DNA from: Corylus avellana
Lineage: Eukaryota > Streptophyta > Magnoliopsida > Fagales > Betulaceae
Assembly (NCBI RefSeq): GCF_901000735.1
Contig: NC_081545.1
Coordinates: 27,929,513 to 27,993,512, forward strand
Reading direction: 5' to 3'
DNA length: 64,000 nt
The translations under genes and the position numbers were made by a program. Shown here in pieces: positions 54,511 to 64,000 of this stretch (its first letter is position 1; every line of letters starts with the position of its first letter). The notes under the pieces were generated by a model. It saw only the letters and a program-made list of their open reading frames with translations. It searched no databases and had not been told where the DNA came from.

Positions 54511-57138
54511 ATGAGTACTCGAGGGACGAGTAGAGGACGGAGGACACAAGCTTCTGGGTCGAGAGGGCATCATGCCCTGATTGACAGTGAGACGCAGGAG
54601 GTTGCTATGCTTATGATGCAGCAATCAGGGTATCGACCCATACTTCCACAGCATGTGGAAGGACATATACCTGCGACAGGTGATTATGACCCCGACATTC
54701 CCGGCCCTTCGAGTGATACGTTCACAGGTGGTCTCGGATACCCAGGCATTCCGACAGGCCTTACCCAGTTCGGGTATCGGTATGACCCTACTCCTCGCGC
54801 CTCCGACGAGAGTGAGACCCAAGTCCCCGATGACATGCATGATGGGACAGCTGACCCTGCTTGGCCAGCATTGACTGTCGATCAGGTTCGCATAATTGGT
54901 ATGTATGTATGCTATTTTGAACCATAAATATGTACATTTGTACGCATAATGGTACATGTGGTAATTAAGTTTACAAATTCAAATAATATATGTTTAACCA
55001 TTTGTGTGTTAATATATACTTTATCATCGCAGATAGCGAGAATAACTTTGAAGTGCTGACCGTAAGTGACTCGCACAAGTTGTGGGATATTCCTGAGGGA
55101 AAAAGGGTCGTCATGGAGTATAATGGCGCGTGGCAGCCCGTAGGACAAAGTGGCAAAAAATTTAGACGGATGATGGGCAAGACTTGCAAGGCTGGGTCTT
55201 TTATCAGGCTATCCGACGACTGGAAGGATGTACCACGACAATCCAAGGAGGATTTATTTGATTCACTGATGGTAAGTATTGTAGATTAGATGTTCTTCAT
55301 TTATGATATGAACATATATTAATATTAAATTAGGATTTGTATATTAAATTTGGTAAAACAATCAGTGTTTTGATACCCTATTTTTTAATTAATGCAGAAT
55401 TACTTCTACATCATGCCTGGGTCGAATATGAAGGAAATTAAAAAAGACGCTTTCAGAGACATGTGCGAGAAGCAGAAGCTTTTGAGGCACAAGTTAAGGC
55501 AAAAGCTTATGATTCAAGTGGATGACACTCTTGCGACCGTGTTGGCAAGGGTGGGCGCGATCACCACAAAGTACAACCCCATAGACGTGAAAATATTGGT
55601 GGTGAAATGGTGTAATCCCGCTTATCTAGTAGGTCACTTCAAACTATATGTGTTTTATTAGTTGTAATTGTTCGGTGGTTTAGCTATAAATAACGTCTAC
55701 ATATTGTGTTCGTAGGCTTTTTGTGCGCACATGAAAGAAATACGAGCACTGAATGAAACGCCACACTACACCGGATCGAAGAGCTATGCAAGGGTGGCAT
55801 ATGAGGATGTATTACTATAACTTACCATAACTATATATATATGTCATATACTGCGTAGTGTATATATGAACGTTTCATTGATGGTTTAAACTTATTGCAG
55901 GTACTTAATACGGGTAAGGCTCCTACGCGAGCCAAGACTTATATCAAGACTCATAAAAAGAAAGATGGTAGTTGCCCAAATCCGGTGACAGCAGCTCGAA
56001 TTGTAAGTGGCAGGCACATTGTCATGAATTTTTATTTATGTATTAACTTATTGAGTCTTAACAATTATATATATAACAATGCTCACGTACAGGCACGGAT
56101 GGAAGAGTTATCAGAAAATGACCCTGCTGAGAACGTCGTAGATGGGCCCCAGGACACGATTAAATGGACACCAGATGACGCGTATGCTCAGGCGCACGAC
56201 AATAAGGCTGAGTATGCGGGTCGTGTACGAGGGGTTAGTAAAAATATTTTGCCTACACGTGGCACCATCCACTCGTACTATACACCGTCCCAAACACGGT
56301 CGCAGAACCATGGTGGGATGGTCTCGCGTGAAGAACTGGAAAGAGCCATTCAAGCGGAGAGGGAAAAGCACATAGAGCAAATGGATGCGAGGCTAGTGCA
56401 GATGGCTGACCAGATGGCTGCTCAGATGGCGGCGTATGAGGCTCGGATTCGCAACCTTGAGGGGTCGAGACAGATGGGGTCCGAGCCGGAGGTGACGACT
56501 TTCAGGAATCTGGAAGATGCAGAATCCCCAGCCCGAGTGGTTGTGAGATCCTCAGTTGATAGCCGATCAGGTAACAATATATTCTTATTGTTTTTATTTG
56601 AGTAACACGATTATCTTACGAGATGAATATCATTTTAAGGGCTAAATAAATTGTAGTCATATCTAACATAATTGTATTTAACACAATTGCAACGTAATTT
56701 GCATGTGTAGATGACGTAAGAATAGAAGCTGAGGACGACGATCAGAACGAAATCCTACACCAGACACAGGCTGGACAGAAGTCTTGTTTGTCTAAACAAT
56801 ATACCCGTCGTTCAGGCACCCCGTGAGTATATATATATAAACTCAAAATACTCTACTTTGCTGTTCCTGGTTAGTTTGATTGTGATTGGAGCTTTGCATA
56901 TATAGTTAATCTTACTATATTTGTTGAAGTCGCCTCATTGAATTAAATGTATATGTACATATATATGTATGTGTTTATGTATGTCGTGCAAATATGTATG
57001 TCGAGGTTATTAAGTGACAATAATTCAATTGTTAATTTTATCACTTACTTGGACATTGCTTATCTATTAGGAGTTCATAATATTATATTTCAAATGTCAA
57101 TTAACTGATTGATTGTTTGTTTTATTATTTGCAGTTAG
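54511..57138 (+). CDS. CACTA second gene, Transposase_24 (Ptta/En/Spm-type)
   Basis: Eight exons join in phase: 54511-54898, 55033-55271, 55398-55628, 55716-55808, 55901-56002, 56093-56570, 56711-56822 and 57135-57138. They give 548 residues with no lesion. The start is the ATG after a splice-acceptor-like TTTTGCAG. The first exon is Arg/Ser/Pro-rich. Exons 2-4 carry the Transposase_24 core (LWDIPEGKRVVMEYNGAWQP, then DWKDVPRQSK and a long basic helix). Exon 6 has a coiled-coil Gln/Met/Glu-rich helix (REELERAIQAEREKHIEQMD). In related elements this protein binds the subterminal repeats and works with the TNP2-type protein. It may be functional where a partner is supplied. Confidence 0.8.
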
Positions 57139-57574
57139 TGCGGAGAAGTCGGAAGATAATGGTCATCATGATGTTAATTTGGCTTTGGGGGAAGCAGTGT
57201 TTGTTTAAGGATATTTGGTATTTGTGCATAACCTTAGTGTTGGATTATTTAATGTTGGAGTATTTGTGTATATATTTAATGTTGGATTATTTGTGGTAGT
57301 TGGATTGTGGATAGTTGAATTGAATTGTGGTATTTGTGGATAGTTGGATAGTTGAATTGAATTGTGGATAGTTGGATAGTTGAATTGTTATTTGAATCCA
57401 AACTATATAGTTTGGATTGTGGTATTTGTGATAGTTGGATTGATAGTTTGAATTGTAGTATATGTGACTCGTATATCAGGTTACCAATAGAATTGTGGAT
57501 ACAACGTATGAGCGGAGAAAATTGAAAAAAAATAAAAATAAAAATAAAAAAATAAAAATTTCCCCAGTCAAATT

Positions 57575-57975
57575 TGGTAACGTGGGAGATTCTGCCACGT
57601 TATCAAATGGTAATGTTGCAGAATCTGCCACCTTACCAAGTATGGTAACGTGTGAAGATTACACCACGTTACCATTTGGTAATGTGGCATAATCTGCCAC
57701 GTTACTAAGCATGGTAACGTGGCATAATCTGCCACGTTACCATATATGGTAACGTGGCAGGTTCTAGCACGTTACCATTTCGTAACGTGCGAGAATATAC
57801 ACGTTACAAAATTTATTGTAACGTGTTATTGTTTAACACTTTACCAAATTGTAACGTGTCAGAATCTGACACGTTACTAAATTTAATTTAGTCACGACTA
57901 CTTTCACAACACGTCAAACACGTTACTATTAACACGTTACTACGCTTTAGTAACGTGTTAACACGTTACTAATGG
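57575..57975. repeat. CACTA right subterminal inverted-repeat array
   Basis: At least ten copies of GTAACGTG or CACGTTAC, arranged as imperfect palindromes (for example GTAACGTGGCATAATCTGCC followed by ACGTTACC). The spacing is roughly 25-50 bp. It is non-coding. Confidence 0.9.
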
Positions 57976-58288
57976 ATCGTAACTAAAAAATTAAATTGTT
58001 GTAGTGAGTGCATGTTGATCAAAGATGTGGGAGCGATCATCGCCAAGTGTGGTGTAGAAGAAGCAATCTTTCCGCATTTTCTTTGGTGGGAACTGGGAAA
58101 AAGGAATAAATACTGTTCCTTTTGATGCCTTCAGTTGTTCTTCTTCTTTCCATCTATCTCCCACGAACCATGTTTGCAAATCTCTCATTATGTCATATTA
58201 AATATAGTGTCATTTATTATATATATATATATATATATATAGTGTCATATGATGCTATAATATTTACTATAATCTCGTTACAAACTCA

Positions 58289-58416
58289 TTATGTGGCAGT
58301 GCACGTGCCACTACTATGTCAACAACTTATTAAATTTAATTATTTAACAACAGGTGTGGTAAGTGGCATGTGGACTTACAAACAGACGTGACAATGCACA
58401 TGGCACTGCCACATAA
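58289..58416. mobile_element. 128-bp MITE in a CER1-like intron
   Basis: The left end TTATGTGGCAGTGCACGTGC pairs with the right end, which in reverse complement reads TTATGTGGCAGTGCCATGTG. It is non-coding and lies next to a (TA)n run at 58216-58240. Confidence 0.6.
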
Positions 58417-59972
58417 GTCAATCAAATTTAATTGTTTAGTACCTAACATATGTGTCACGTTAATTTATACAAAACTTACAATAAAAGATATAGTATCCCT
58501 AATTGTATTTGTCGCGAGCAATCATGAAATGGGTTGCACATTTTACCTTCACATCAGCATAACTTGATGAAAGGATCAAGTTATTTCTCGACTTTGTGGT
58601 GAGCCTTAATTGAAGCTTCGCATGCTCATCCTTGTATGGTACCCACCTGATACAATTAGAAAAAAAAATTTTAATAAAGAAAAAATAAAAACATTGCAAT
58701 CTAGGCTGAGCAAGAATTCTACTGTTAAAACGTACCTGGATACCCCTTTCACATAGAGCATCGGCAATGGCATAAGCAACCTTAGGTTGCTCCTTAAAAA
58801 CACCCGAGTTGTTCCTTTTGGAATGCTATTTAGTACCACAGCCACTGCTAAGCTACTTCCATCCACCAGCTTTATTCCACGCTGAGGGTTCTTTTGGATG
58901 TAAAGCTCACCATTTTTATTAAGTTCCTCCCCCTACAAAAATTTACATAAATAAATGGCGATCAAATACTATGATAAAGAATGAATGTCTCTTTTTCTTT
59001 CTTTTTTTTTTCAATATTTCCAATAGGATGAGCTCATGATGGGGATCATAAAATATAAAAAATAAGACTTTTGGCTAAGATAAGTATAGTTTCTGTTTTT
59101 ATGAAAGTTAGATTTACTTGCCTGATTTAGAAGACCTAAACTTAGCACCTTAGCTCCCTTCACTTCAGCATTTAGTATAGCTTCTTCAATCAAGTTGTTG
59201 AGGGATTCCTTTCGCCATTGTAACATGTACTAGAAGATAATAATAATAATAATAATAATAATAAAAGCAAAGGAAGAAGTTAAATTAAAAAACAAAAACA
59301 ACTAGCTGAATCAAATTGAATGTGACCAAAAATAATCTAGTTTGGTCTGGGCTCAATTTTAACTAGAACTGAACTCGTTGAAATTAAAACGCATGTATCA
59401 AAACATAACACAAGCCAAATCCAGTAGTCATAGAAATGAATCTTTCTTACTTGTATATGTATATTGGTACCAACCAAGACTGCCATTTCAGCTTTTGGAA
59501 GGTCATGTTCTCTAGAACAAACGTACGGCCATAGCTCCAGGTTAGAAACAAAGACCATAATAATGTCACAAGCCACATCAACCACATGTACCATTTGGAT
59601 GTGTGGGCCTAGAGGCCAAGGAAGAAAATCCTAGCCGTAGATGATAGATGGATTCTAGCATGGTAAGATGCATTAAATGTATCACATCAGGTGACTCTTT
59701 AGGTTTTTTTAGTGAAGCCTCGTAAAGAGTATCTAAGGACTTGTCCATGGTCCCATACAAGTAATCATATATATATATATATAGGCATGAAAAGAGAATA
59801 ATTGATACGGAATTGGGTGTGATGCAGTGAATGATACCTGTTGAGTCAAATATTCTAGATCATAATTTCTTGAAATTCACACAAACAAAACAACAATAAT
59901 AGAGATAACAAAAATTATAGATTAGAACAAAAAGTATAGGTGGGAGAGGAGACTTACGAGGGGGTATACATG

Positions 59973-60038
59973 GGATCCGTATAGTTTGAATAACCGCATC
60001 TATGCGGTAGCCTTCACTACCGCATAGAAGCCGGATAC
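59973..60038. mobile_element. 66-bp hairpin insertion with 9-bp target duplication
   Basis: GTATACATG is directly repeated at 59964-59972 and 60039-60047 around a 66-bp insert. The insert contains a perfect hairpin: CTATGCGGTAG, a 6-base loop, CTACCGCATAG (about 60000-60027). Its ends are loosely inverted (GGATCCG and CGGATAC). Removing the insert and one repeat copy leaves the normal exon end (MYTPS, then donor GTAAGT). Insert plus duplication is 75 bp, which keeps frame but brings a TAG stop. Confidence 0.8.
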
Positions 60039-60423
60039 GTATACATGAGGTACTTGAAAGGGGGAAAGATGGAGAAGAGCCACATCGGAATGAGCTCGTA
60101 ATTGCAGTGACCCAAGTTGTTCATAAAATCAATATATGTGACGTATCCGAAGAAGGATGCAATAGAGGCAGTTCCGGTGAGCACTGCTGTCAACAATGGG
60201 ATTACGAAGAGTGTGAAATACGCTATGTGTTCAGCAAACGGATGGATCACAGCTGTCATGCATGCATGACCATATTACTAACTTTACAAACTATAACATT
60301 TGTACAAATTATATAGTGTGTTAATATTTTATCTCTAATAATTAATATATGATCAACGATATGGCTTTGATTTGTCATATGCTTACATGCACGGATTTGT
60401 GTCATAGTCCTCTCAAATGTGAT

Positions 60424-60843
60424 TGAAGAATATTTGTGGGCATAATTCATCTCATAAAATCGATTCAATAAGACATGGTTGCACATTTCTAATAAACATG
60501 CCCAAAATCTTGTCCACAGACAATGTGAAACTATTTCTCAACACCCTTACGTGCAGGCCGATATTTTTCCTGGTCCTTGTCATGGGGTAAGTAATGTGGG
60601 CCCACATTTGTCTTGTGGTAGGCTCTAATACCATGAAAAATATTCGTGGGCCTAACTCATCTCATAAAACCGATTTAATAAGAGAGGGTTGCTCATTCCT
60701 TATAAACATGCCCAAGATATACCATGAAGAATATTCATGAGCCTAATGCATCTCAGAAAACTGGTTCAATAAGAGAGAGTTGTTCATTCCTTATAAACAT
60801 ACCAAGATCTTGTCCACAAGCAATATGAGACTATTTCTCAACA
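60424..60843 (-). mobile_element. TRIM retroelement with three LTR copies
   Basis: Read on minus, LTRs begin TGTTGAGAAATAGT. One spans 60843 to about 60726, a second shorter copy lies at about 60718-60635, and a third at 60543-60424. A primer-binding site GGTATTAGAGCC (60632-60621) follows the middle copy. Only about 80 bp of internal DNA, ending in a purine-rich tract, separates it from the last LTR. There is no coding capacity, which is typical of terminal-repeat retrotransposons in miniature. The extra LTR suggests unequal recombination. Confidence 0.75.
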
Positions 60844-61377
60844 GTGATTTGACTTTTAAAATTACCATTGAATTTAAAATAATTATTATTGAATTTTGAT
60901 CTATTGATGATTTTAAAAGTCAGATCACATTTAAGAGGACTATGTCCCTCCTTATAGCATTACATTTTTTTCTATATGTGAAAGAAAGAGAGAATTTTTT
61001 TTAGAAAAAAAGGGTTAAACGTGCTAAAGTGAACTTTGAATCTACTTCGGGGATCTCTCTTGAAACATTAGAAACCCGCTCTTTAATTTTTTTTTTGTTT
61101 AAAAAAGTTCAAAACGCACTTAAAAAAAAAAATAAATAAATAAAAAAGAAAGAAAAAAAAAAAGAAAAGAAGGGTTTTTCCTAATTATAGAAAAAATCAA
61201 AGAATAAGCTTCGTAAAGAAGCTTCAAACAGAAGCTTCATGCATAGTTTTTTTTTTTTTTTCTTTTTTTTTTGGGGGGGGAAATTTCATAAAATTCTATG
61301 AACTTTCATTCATGCGTGTTCATGTCAACCAATTATTCAATTACTCCTTGTTAAAAAAATTTCATGTTAACATTACA

Positions 61378-61415
<38 letters not shown>

Positions 61416-61486
61416 TGCTAGAAGAGCCGGAAACAAATTAATCAGGCGTCTCAAACTAGGTGGTAAAGGTTTTTAAATTAAAAAAA
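60844..61486. other. low-complexity non-coding stretch
   Basis: Contains A/T homopolymer runs (61085-61170, 61243-61278) and a (TA)n run (61382-61409). I see no gene. Confidence 0.6.
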
Positions 61487-62026
61487 GATTAAATACTAAA
61501 TAACCTTGGGGTTCATAATTTTTTTTCCTCCCTAGGGTTTATTTTTTTATCATAAAAGTCTTGGTTTTAATAAAAGACTAAATTCATTCTTTAGGTCCAT
61601 TGACCGTTAGTTGACCTAACGAATTTCCGCGATGGACCAATTAAAAGGCGACCATTTGACATAAGTATTACGTCATCGGTGATATTTTATAATAAAATTT
61701 TATTTTTTTTTAAATAAATTAAAATTAAATTTTATAATAATAAAAAAAAAATTTTGAAAAAATATTTTTAATTTTGATTTTACTTTTAAAAAAAATAAAG
61801 AATTTCATTAGGTGCCATGTCATCACTGATGACGTGGCCATTTATGCCAAATGTTAGCTTCTAATTGGTCCACATGGAGTTCCATTTGGTCAACTAACGG
61901 TTAATGGATGGAAGAACAAATTTGGTCTTTTATCAAAATTAGAAAGACCTTCTGTGATAAAAAATAAACCCTATGGAGAAAAAAAAAATTAAGTGAAATC
62001 CCAGGGGGTTATTTAGTATTTACCCC
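61487..62026. mobile_element. Mutator-type MITE, 540 bp, 9-bp target duplication
   Basis: Long inverted ends (about 150-190 bp): left GATTAAATACTAAATAACC, right (reverse complement) GGGGTAAATACTAAATAACC. TTAAAAAAA flanks both sides (61478-61486 and 62027-62035). The interior has 'gacgtcatc/gatgacgtgg' words and no ORF. The ends resemble in layout, but do not match, those of the MULE at 40329-47065. Confidence 0.85.
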
Positions 62027-62144
62027 TTAAAAAAATACAATTCTTTCTTCATTGTCTGCCACTCAAGGTCTGCCACGTCAATTTGAAAATTTTTCTAAGT
62101 TCATTTGTTTGGCTCTCTACCCACTCACTCTATATTTTCTATAC

Positions 62145-62219
62145 TCTATATATATATATATATATATATACATACACTCTCTCTCTCTCTCTATACTATA
62201 TATATATATATATACATAC

Positions 62220-62268
<49 letters not shown>

Positions 62269-62460
62269 GAGAACCCCTACTATCAGGTCCTTGTGTAAAC
62301 CAGCCATTTTAAAGCATCCAATCACCATTTGACACGTCATCAATTTAAGAAAGAGAGAGAGAGAGAGTGTATATATATGAGAACCCCTACTATCAGGTCC
62401 TTGTGTAAACCAACCATTTTAAAGCATCCAATCACCATTTGCACGTCATCAATTTAAGAA
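62145..62460. repeat. (TA)n/(CT)n microsatellites and an about 110-bp tandem duplication
   Basis: TA and CT runs alternate from 62145 to 62268. The block 'tatatgagaacccctactat' plus about 75 further bases occurs at 62262-62352 and again at about 62374-62460, with an (AG)n spacer. ORFs across it (Ser-Leu and Tyr-Ile repeats) are artefacts. Confidence 0.85.
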
Positions 62461-62653
62461 AAATGAAAAAAATGAAAGTAAGAACGAACACAGTAAATCA
62501 AAATGAGAAAAAGAACAGAAACACGCATGGCCGGTCAATTATTGATTGGGGGCAGTAAAAATGGGGTTTTAAGGCTCATCCTGATATAAGTTCAACTCTC
62601 TCTATATATATAGATGATTTTAAAAAAGGGAAAATAGAGAATGATGGGGAATA

Positions 62654-63345
62654 CACTACAAAAAACAAAATTTTTATTGACATAGGTTTACTGACGTGTC
62701 AGGTCGTCTGACACGTCAGTAAACCCTCCTGACGGGGCTATCCTGATGTGTTTCGGTCGTGAAGAATGTGGGTGTCAGGAAATGGGAATTCCTGACGTGT
62801 CATTTTTGGCACGTCAGGAATTACTGACGTGCTAAATACAACACGTCAAGAAATTTTGACGTGTTCAATTTAACACGTCAAAAATAATTCCTGACGTGTC
62901 AATTGCTGACACGTCAGTAATTACTGACGTGTTATTTGTTGACACGTTAGGAAATTTTTTGACGTGCCAGAATGGCGCGTGAGGAATTTTCTGACGTGTC
63001 AAAATTGACAAGTCAGAAAATTCCTCATGTGTCAAAAACTGGCACGTCAAGAATTACTGACGTGTCAATTTTTGACACGTCAGGAAATTCCTCACGTGTC
63101 AACCACTGACACGTGAGGAATTACTGACGTGTTAGTGGTTGACACGTCAGTAATTCTTGACGTGTCAATTTTTGGCACGTCAAGAATTACTGACGTGTCA
63201 ATAACTAACACGTCAGTAATTATTGACGTGTCAAAAATTGACACGTCAATAATTTGGTTCAAAACGAACCAAATTTGCCTACGTGTCAAATTACGACACG
63301 TCAGTAATTACTGACGTGTCAGAAATTGACACGTCGGCAAATTTG
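62654..63345. mobile_element. end of a second CACTA family with GACGTGTCA arrays
   Basis: It starts CACTACAAAAAACAAAA and runs into roughly 20-30 alternating copies of TGACGTGTCA/TGACACGTCA-type words with 'aattcctgacgtgtcaa' spacers, forming nested palindromes. The terminal sequence resembles the first CACTA, but the subterminal motif is different (GACGTGTC versus GTAACGTG). The element extends past the right edge of the window. ORFs here (repeating V-S-x-x-D-T-S) translate the array. Confidence 0.8.
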
Positions 63346-63514
63346 GTTCGTTTTGAATTTTTTTTTCCCTCCCCCTCTATATTTTTTGTGATTTATTTCA
63401 GGACTATACCCGAATTTTGTGTTACGGTTCACCTGATATTCAATCTATCCATCAAATCCATGCAAATAATATACAATTTTTCCATCAAATAACATACATC
63501 ATATCCATTAACAT

Positions 63515-63860
63515 CAATCACAAACTATCCACCAAAACTAACTTCAACACACCATAATGACACAAATAACATAATATATATACACCAATCACAAACTATC
63601 TACCAAAACTAACTTCAACACACCAAAATGACACAAATAACATAATATACACCAATCACAAACTATCCACCAAAACTAACTTCAACACACAAAAATGACG
63701 CAAATAACATAATATATACCAATCACAAACTATCCACCAAAACTAACTTTAACACACACAAAATGGCACATACTAACACAATATACACCAATAACAAACT
63801 ATCCACCAAAACAAACTTCAACACACCAAAAATGTCACATACTAACATAATATACACCAA
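63515..63860. repeat. tandem array, about 67-71 bp unit, five copies
   Basis: Units begin 'caatcacaaactatccacca' at 63515, 63586, 63653, 63720, 63789 (variant) and 63858 (partial). Differences are small. The array lies inside the second CACTA element. Confidence 0.85.
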
Positions 63861-63872
63861 TCACAAATACAA

Positions 63873-63968
63873 TTACACCAACTTATACACAACTGTGAAT
63901 AGCCTCAAATTCTCAACCAGACTATCGATCATTGACATCCACAGCATCCTCTCGACGATGTCCATTAC
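63873..63968 (-). CDS. possible last exon of a gene in the second CACTA element
   Basis: On minus, an acceptor-like TTTGCAG (ending 63969) is followed by an open stretch VMDIVERMLWMSMIDSLVEN and so on to a TAA at 63875-63873. Its place next to a CACTA end fits a terminal exon of a transposon gene. The stretch is short, with no recognised motif. Confidence 0.2.
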   Translation of the reverse strand, partial: VMDIVERMLWMSMIDSLVENLRLFTVVYKLV

Positions 63969-64000
63969 CTGCAAATGATAAAACAAACAATATTCACCAA

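Larger units (their letters stand above)
48515..58006 (+). mobile_element. CACTA (En/Spm-type) transposon, 9.5 kb, two genes
   Basis: It begins CACTACAAAAAATCATT and ends ...AAATTGTTGTAGTG, i.e. CACTACAA inverted termini. Both ends carry many GTAACGTG words in both orientations, the expected binding sites of the TNPA-type protein: left 48580-48720 and 49590-49665, right 57575-57975. Two plus-strand genes lie inside: a TNP2/TNPD-like transposase (50770-54395) and a Transposase_24-type gene (54511-57138). The flanking trinucleotides differ (ATA at left, AGT at right), so the two ends probably do not come from one insertion event. Confidence 0.9.
58007..60252 (-). pseudogene. CER1: CER1-like (aldehyde decarbonylase / alkane synthesis) pseudogene fragment
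   Basis: CER1 makes very-long-chain alkanes of cuticular wax at the ER. Exons on minus: 60252-59958 (VIHPFAEHIAYF, then IDFMNNLGHCNYELIP), 59837-59451 (SYHSLHHTQF with the HxxHH iron-binding box, then YGTMDKSLDTLYE), 59229-59122 (YMLQWRKESLNNLIEEAI), 58932-58736 (VDGSSLAVAVVLNSIPKGTT), 58646-58547 and 58173-58007 (FVGDRWKEEEQLKASKGT). Lesions: a 75-bp net insertion with a stop in the first exon, frameshifts near 59607, 58783, 58635 and 58045, the acceptor AG of the last exon changed to AA (58175-58174), and truncation by the CACTA end at 58006. The N-terminal exons with the first His boxes are not in the window. One intron has a GC donor (59121-59120). Confidence 0.85.

Noticed and set aside
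57117..57299. ORF of 60 residues near the CACTA 3' end
   Set aside because: Low-complexity Leu/Trp/Tyr-rich frame made by 'ggatagttgaattg'-type repeats after the true stop of the second gene.
62052..62332. Ser-Leu/Tyr-Ile repeat ORFs
   Set aside because: Produced by CT and TA microsatellites.
63092..63314. V-S-x-x-D-T-S repeat protein frames
   Set aside because: They read through the GACGTGTCA subterminal array of a CACTA end.
62654..63345. CRISPR-like regular repeats
   Set aside because: The repeats are inverted and palindromic with variable spacing in a plant CACTA end; there are no unique spacers and no cas genes.

Overview
This is nuclear DNA of a flowering plant, most likely a woody eudicot; I cannot name the species. 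The evidence is AT-rich, intron-heavy DNA, long introns packed with retroelements, and plant-type CACTA, Mutator, L1-LINE and TRIM elements. Two host genes can be recognised, both on the minus strand. (1) A gene for the TPR subunit of RNA polymerase III factor TFIIIC (GTF3C3/TFIIIC102 family) has 16 coding exons between 36697 and 7679. It covers about 790 codons and stops at an exon-exon junction, so the C-terminal exon(s) are missing from the window. (2) A dead CER1-like gene (alkane-forming enzyme of cuticular wax synthesis) lies at 60252-58007. It carries several frameshifts, a lost splice site and insertions, and it is cut by the right end of a CACTA transposon.

Layout. 1-5509 is repeat-rich non-coding DNA, whose last bases look like the continuation of the CER1-like exon. 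5510-5957 is the left end of a CACTA element, followed by a 20-N assembly gap and a LINE that starts just past its RT active site. 7679-36697 is the TFIIIC gene; its introns hold at least nine LINE pieces, a copia nest and several MITEs. 37202-40320 has a small plus-strand ORF and GC-rich palindromic elements. 40329-47065 is a complete Mutator-like element (about 0.5 kb TIRs, perfect 9-bp target duplication) with a frameshifted transposase. 48515-58006 is a 9.5-kb CACTA element with a TNP2-type gene (one in-frame stop) and an intact-looking Transposase_24-type gene. 58007-60252 is the CER1-like pseudogene. 60424-64000 holds a TRIM, a Mutator-type MITE, microsatellites and the end of a second CACTA family.

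Most important observation. The two halves of one CACTA insertion site in the CER1-like exon lie 52 kb apart. The right flank begins AGT at 58007. The left end with the matching AGT duplication, followed on the minus strand by the expected next exon codons, is at 5499-5509. The left end at 48515 has a different flank (ATA). The TFIIIC gene loses its last exon at the same gap. The segment from the gap to inside the CACTA element therefore seems to be joined into the CER1-like locus, either by scaffold misassembly at identical CACTA copies or by real recombination between them. No CRISPR, operon, rRNA or tRNA feature was seen.
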